A stretch of 64,000 nt of DNA from Uloborus plumipes (Eukaryota; Arthropoda; Arachnida; Araneae; Uloboridae), in NCBI GenBank assembly GCA_038373865.1, contig JAXGGA010001669.1, positions 1 to 64,000 of the forward strand. The letters are read 5' to 3'. The notes beneath the pieces are model-generated. The model searched no databases, had not been told where the DNA came from, and saw only the letters and a list, made by a program, of their open reading frames with translations. A program made the translations under genes and the position numbers. Of the stretch, positions 62,414 to 64,000 are shown one piece after another; position 1 is the first letter of the stretch, and every line of letters starts with the position of its first letter.

Positions 62414-64000
62414 GTATTGTTGAGTTTTTATTGGAGTTATTAGTAGTCCACTAAAATGCATATTCTTTCTGCTTATGTATCTTTCCCAACCAAGCTTCAA
62501 TAACTTTTAATTACTGGTTCAGTTAGGTTTTCAATTTGCTTTTTAAGGCAAAAATCTAAATTTTATTTCTATGCTAATTGACAGAATTCCACCAATTTCA
62601 ATTCCACTTTTATGGTTATTTTAGTTTTTATAAAATTATATGTCTCCAACATCTTAAGAAGAAAAACAAAGAAATTAAGAAATAAAATACGCTTGTATAA
62701 AACAGACTTTGTATTTTCGTTCATCATGCTTTATATCATCCACTGTTTAGAAAATTATGTAGAAGCTTGAAAGCCAATAGCAGATCTTTAGAGATTGTTA
62801 CTCAATTTCAGAAATGCTGTTAAATAATGTGAGCCTATTTTTCCATGCTCAAGTGAAAGAGAACATAAATCTGTTTCAGTGCTCAATCTTTCTGCATCCA
62901 GTAGAAGAATTATTTTTTTTTTCAATGATTTTTTAAGTTTTGTTACCAAGTAAATAAATTAAATCTCTTTACTCTTTAATTGACATTTTCGTTTGAAAAT
63001 ATAGATGCACAATGTCTCATATAAAACACTAACTAATCATTTACACAACCAGTGATAAAAATAAATCAAGAGAAAGGAAGCAGTTCTTTGTAAGAAATCG
63101 GGTGATAAGTAATTGATATTCCTTTAAATTTTGCCTTTTTCCCTATGGTTGAAAAATTAATAAAATAAAAGCAATTTCCTCTACTTAAAGAAAATCTGAT
63201 TATCAATCTTCAAATTCATGGAATTAAGCAAAAAAACTTTCATCTTCTTTCATTTTTGAGTAATTACACGCATGATAAAAATTAAAGGATGTTGGGTTAG
63301 TTGAATAAAAAACTTCCAAGGTGTGGTTCACCTACTTACCAAATGCTTGTTATTCTGTGCTTCAAAAACTTCTTGTAAAAAAAATGAGTCAAATTTCAGG
63401 CTTATATTTCACTTGGAAGTTAAATCAGTGTCAATTACATGGCATGAAGTTCTTCAATTAGACATTTTCCAAGTACAATGAATTAAAATACTGTTCTGCT
63501 GTTTTCAAATTTTACTTTTATAGTTTACTAGCTGTGGGGCCCGGCGTTGCACGGGCTTTAAAGTAGTGATGAAAATTTAAATAAACTACTCGCCGTCAAG
63601 GCGGTATATAATGATATATAACCGCCAAGGCAGCTCGCCTTTAAAGTAGCGAGGAAAGTTTCAACAAACTACTCGCCGCCAAGGCGGCTCGCCTTTAAAG
63701 TAGTAAGGAAACTTAAAACAAATTACTCGCCGCCAAGGCGGCTCGCATTTAAAGGAGGGAGGAAAGTTTTGGCGAAACCGGTTTCAAAAAACTACTCCCC
63801 GCTAAAGCGGCTCGCTAAAAAACTTTCCCGCATAAAAAAGTCAATCGCATTATTTGCACATGCTTCCTCAGGAATAAAAACAATGTCAAGTAGCACATAT
63901 TTGACACTCTCCCTAATAAACAAATACAATTCCCTACCAAAAACAAATATTTCCAAACCGCTCTCATTGCAAAATTCCAAACAAAAAAGTTGTTTTAATA
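62414..64000 (+). other. Start of Myo5 intron 36, runs off the window
   Basis: AT-rich to 63520, then the GC-rich minisatellite. I find no exon with the next expected tail sequence before the edge. Confidence 0.65.
63530..63830. repeat. GC-rich minisatellite with hairpin-forming units
   Basis: Four units of about 55-80 bp share ACTACTCGCCGCCAAGGCGG (from about 63586, 63668, 63722 and 63791), then CTCGCCTTTAAAGTAG. Each unit contains the dyad CCGCCAAGGCGG. It begins next to CTAGCTGTGGGGCCCGGCGT, which looks like the end of a dispersed element. Confidence 0.75.

Overview
This is eukaryotic nuclear DNA: AT-rich, with split genes, GT-AG introns and many dispersed transposon remnants. It most likely comes from an arthropod. 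The transposon mix (tRNA-derived SINE with an ATTTC-type tail, Penelope-like elements, many small hAT, pogo, piggyBac and mariner copies) and the long introns would fit a spider or other arachnid. That lineage guess is inference; no sequence here fixes the species.

Three protein genes are visible. At 1680-2521 (+) lies the last coding exon of an unrecognised four-pass membrane protein with a C-terminal PPSY motif. At 3137-8682 (-) lies a complete four-exon MIC13/QIL1 gene, a small subunit of the mitochondrial MICOS complex. It meets the first gene tail-to-tail near 3.0 kb. From 9501 to beyond the right edge (+) runs one very long gene for unconventional myosin-V (Myo5, didum in flies). It starts head-to-head with MIC13, with 818 bp between the start codons. 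I can place 36 coding exons with consistent phases. They give 1601 residues: motor head, six IQ motifs, coiled-coil tail and the first part of the globular cargo-binding (DIL) tail. The last part of the tail lies outside the window.

Almost everything else is intron. The introns carry a LINE RNase H remnant with a SINE inserted in it (7.1-8.3 kb) and two copies of a Penelope-like retroelement (10.5 and 48.8 kb). Both copies carry hammerhead-ribozyme-like folds, and one has an inverted 5' end with a clear 13-bp target duplication. There is also a mariner remnant inside a hAT-type element that itself landed on the edge of a MITE (17.7-19.6 kb). Other contents are several hAT-type MITEs with 8-bp duplications, pogo-like MITEs, a piggyBac-like MITE, a perfect 70-bp inverted repeat (40.2 kb), a 136-bp inverted dimer with hammerhead-like arms (28.6 kb), and a GC-rich minisatellite (63.5 kb).

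The clearest points for a second look are the likely GC-AG intron 10 of Myo5, the two long inverted repeats in sense-transcribed introns, the snap-back Penelope copy, the 42-nt frame-preserving exon 32, and the tiny exons of MIC13. I saw no CRISPR array, operon or bacterial-type system, and no convincing new protein-coding system beyond these genes.
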